A program made the position numbers and the translations under genes. The notes under the pieces were generated by a model that ran no database searches, was not told where the DNA came from, and saw only the letters and a list, made by a program, of their open reading frames with translations. A stretch of 64,000 bases of DNA from Crotophaga sulcirostris (lineage: Eukaryota; Chordata; Aves; Cuculiformes; Crotophagidae): assembly GCA_013397455.1 (NCBI GenBank), contig VYZB01000024.1, positions 970,405-1,034,404 of the forward strand, given 5' to 3'. How positions within the stretch are numbered: the stretch's first letter is position 1; each line of letters opens with the position of its first letter. Below are positions 63,801 to 64,000 of this stretch, one piece after another.

Positions 63801-64000
63801 ATAAGAATGCAGCAGCAGAACAATCTATAGTCAGAGAATAAGAACTCAAAGGAAGAAACTAACATTCACTTTGACTGTAACTACAGAAAAAAGGGCATTC
63901 CCAGATTCCCAGTAGAGCAGGACAATGACAATTGCACAATGTGTGTATTTAAAAGGATATTGTGAAATCCAAGACTTGTTTAATAAATCAAAATGGAGCT

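Larger units (their letters stand above)
58577..64000. other. Anonymous AT-rich noncoding DNA
   Basis: No gene was recognised up to the end of the window. A perfect hairpin lies at 59799-59819 and an A11 run at 61085-61095, followed by a short GAGTGTGTG-type stretch. The 123-codon reading at 60430-60801 is entered separately. No repeat family was recognised. Confidence 0.55.

Noticed and set aside
1..64000. CRISPR array, operons, prophage or other microbial system
   Set aside because: No regularly spaced repeats, no long or dense ORFs and no ribosome binding sites. The CR1 LINEs show vertebrate (avian) nuclear DNA.

Overview
The window looks like gene-poor nuclear DNA from a bird. The main evidence is CR1 LINE debris. 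At least five CR1 retrotransposon fragments can be recognised, and a sixth is likely. The three youngest carry the typical avian 3' end, which is an ATTCTATG-type tail followed by the end of ORF2 (peptide core around WNRLP...VVES.SLEVFKK). The wording of these young copies resembles CR1-J-like elements of neoavian birds more than chicken CR1-F. That clade call is from memory and is weak. The DNA is AT-rich, CpG-poor and broken by stops in all six frames. The longest ATG-to-stop reading is 123 codons. No protein-coding gene, tRNA, rRNA, known small RNA, CRISPR array or bacterial feature was recognised.

Layout: 1-8.1 kb is unannotatable AT-rich sequence. At 8.15-8.64 kb is a minus-strand CR1 3' fragment. 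At 11.06-11.09 kb a strong splice-acceptor-like tract sits inside a perfect 12-bp hairpin. At 12.07-12.45 kb is an isolated CpG-dense patch, and at 16.3-16.6 kb a GC-rich island. At 18.05-18.45 kb is a second minus-strand CR1. At 23.3-24.0 kb is an old minus-strand CR1, and at 25.4-25.9 kb an old plus-strand CR1 3' end. At 30.95-31.16 kb is a third young minus-strand CR1, lying against a probable older one (to about 31.9 kb). At 37.3-38.4 kb is an ancient plus-strand CR1 that still shows the reverse-transcriptase motif with the catalytic Asp. The remainder, 38.4-64 kb, is anonymous. It holds two exon-like segments (40.2 and 49.9 kb), a few protein-like short ORFs (39.4, 54.6 and 60.4 kb), a 23-bp minisatellite (58.5 kb) and small hairpins.

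Because no gene is identified, no pathway or operon can be described. All three young CR1 copies lie on the minus strand. If the window is intronic, this would fit a host gene transcribed left to right, since LINEs tend to survive antisense to their host. With three copies this is only a hint. I found no convincing evidence for a new biological system. The most useful leads are the CpG-dense patch, the exon-like segments and the 54.6-kb ORF.
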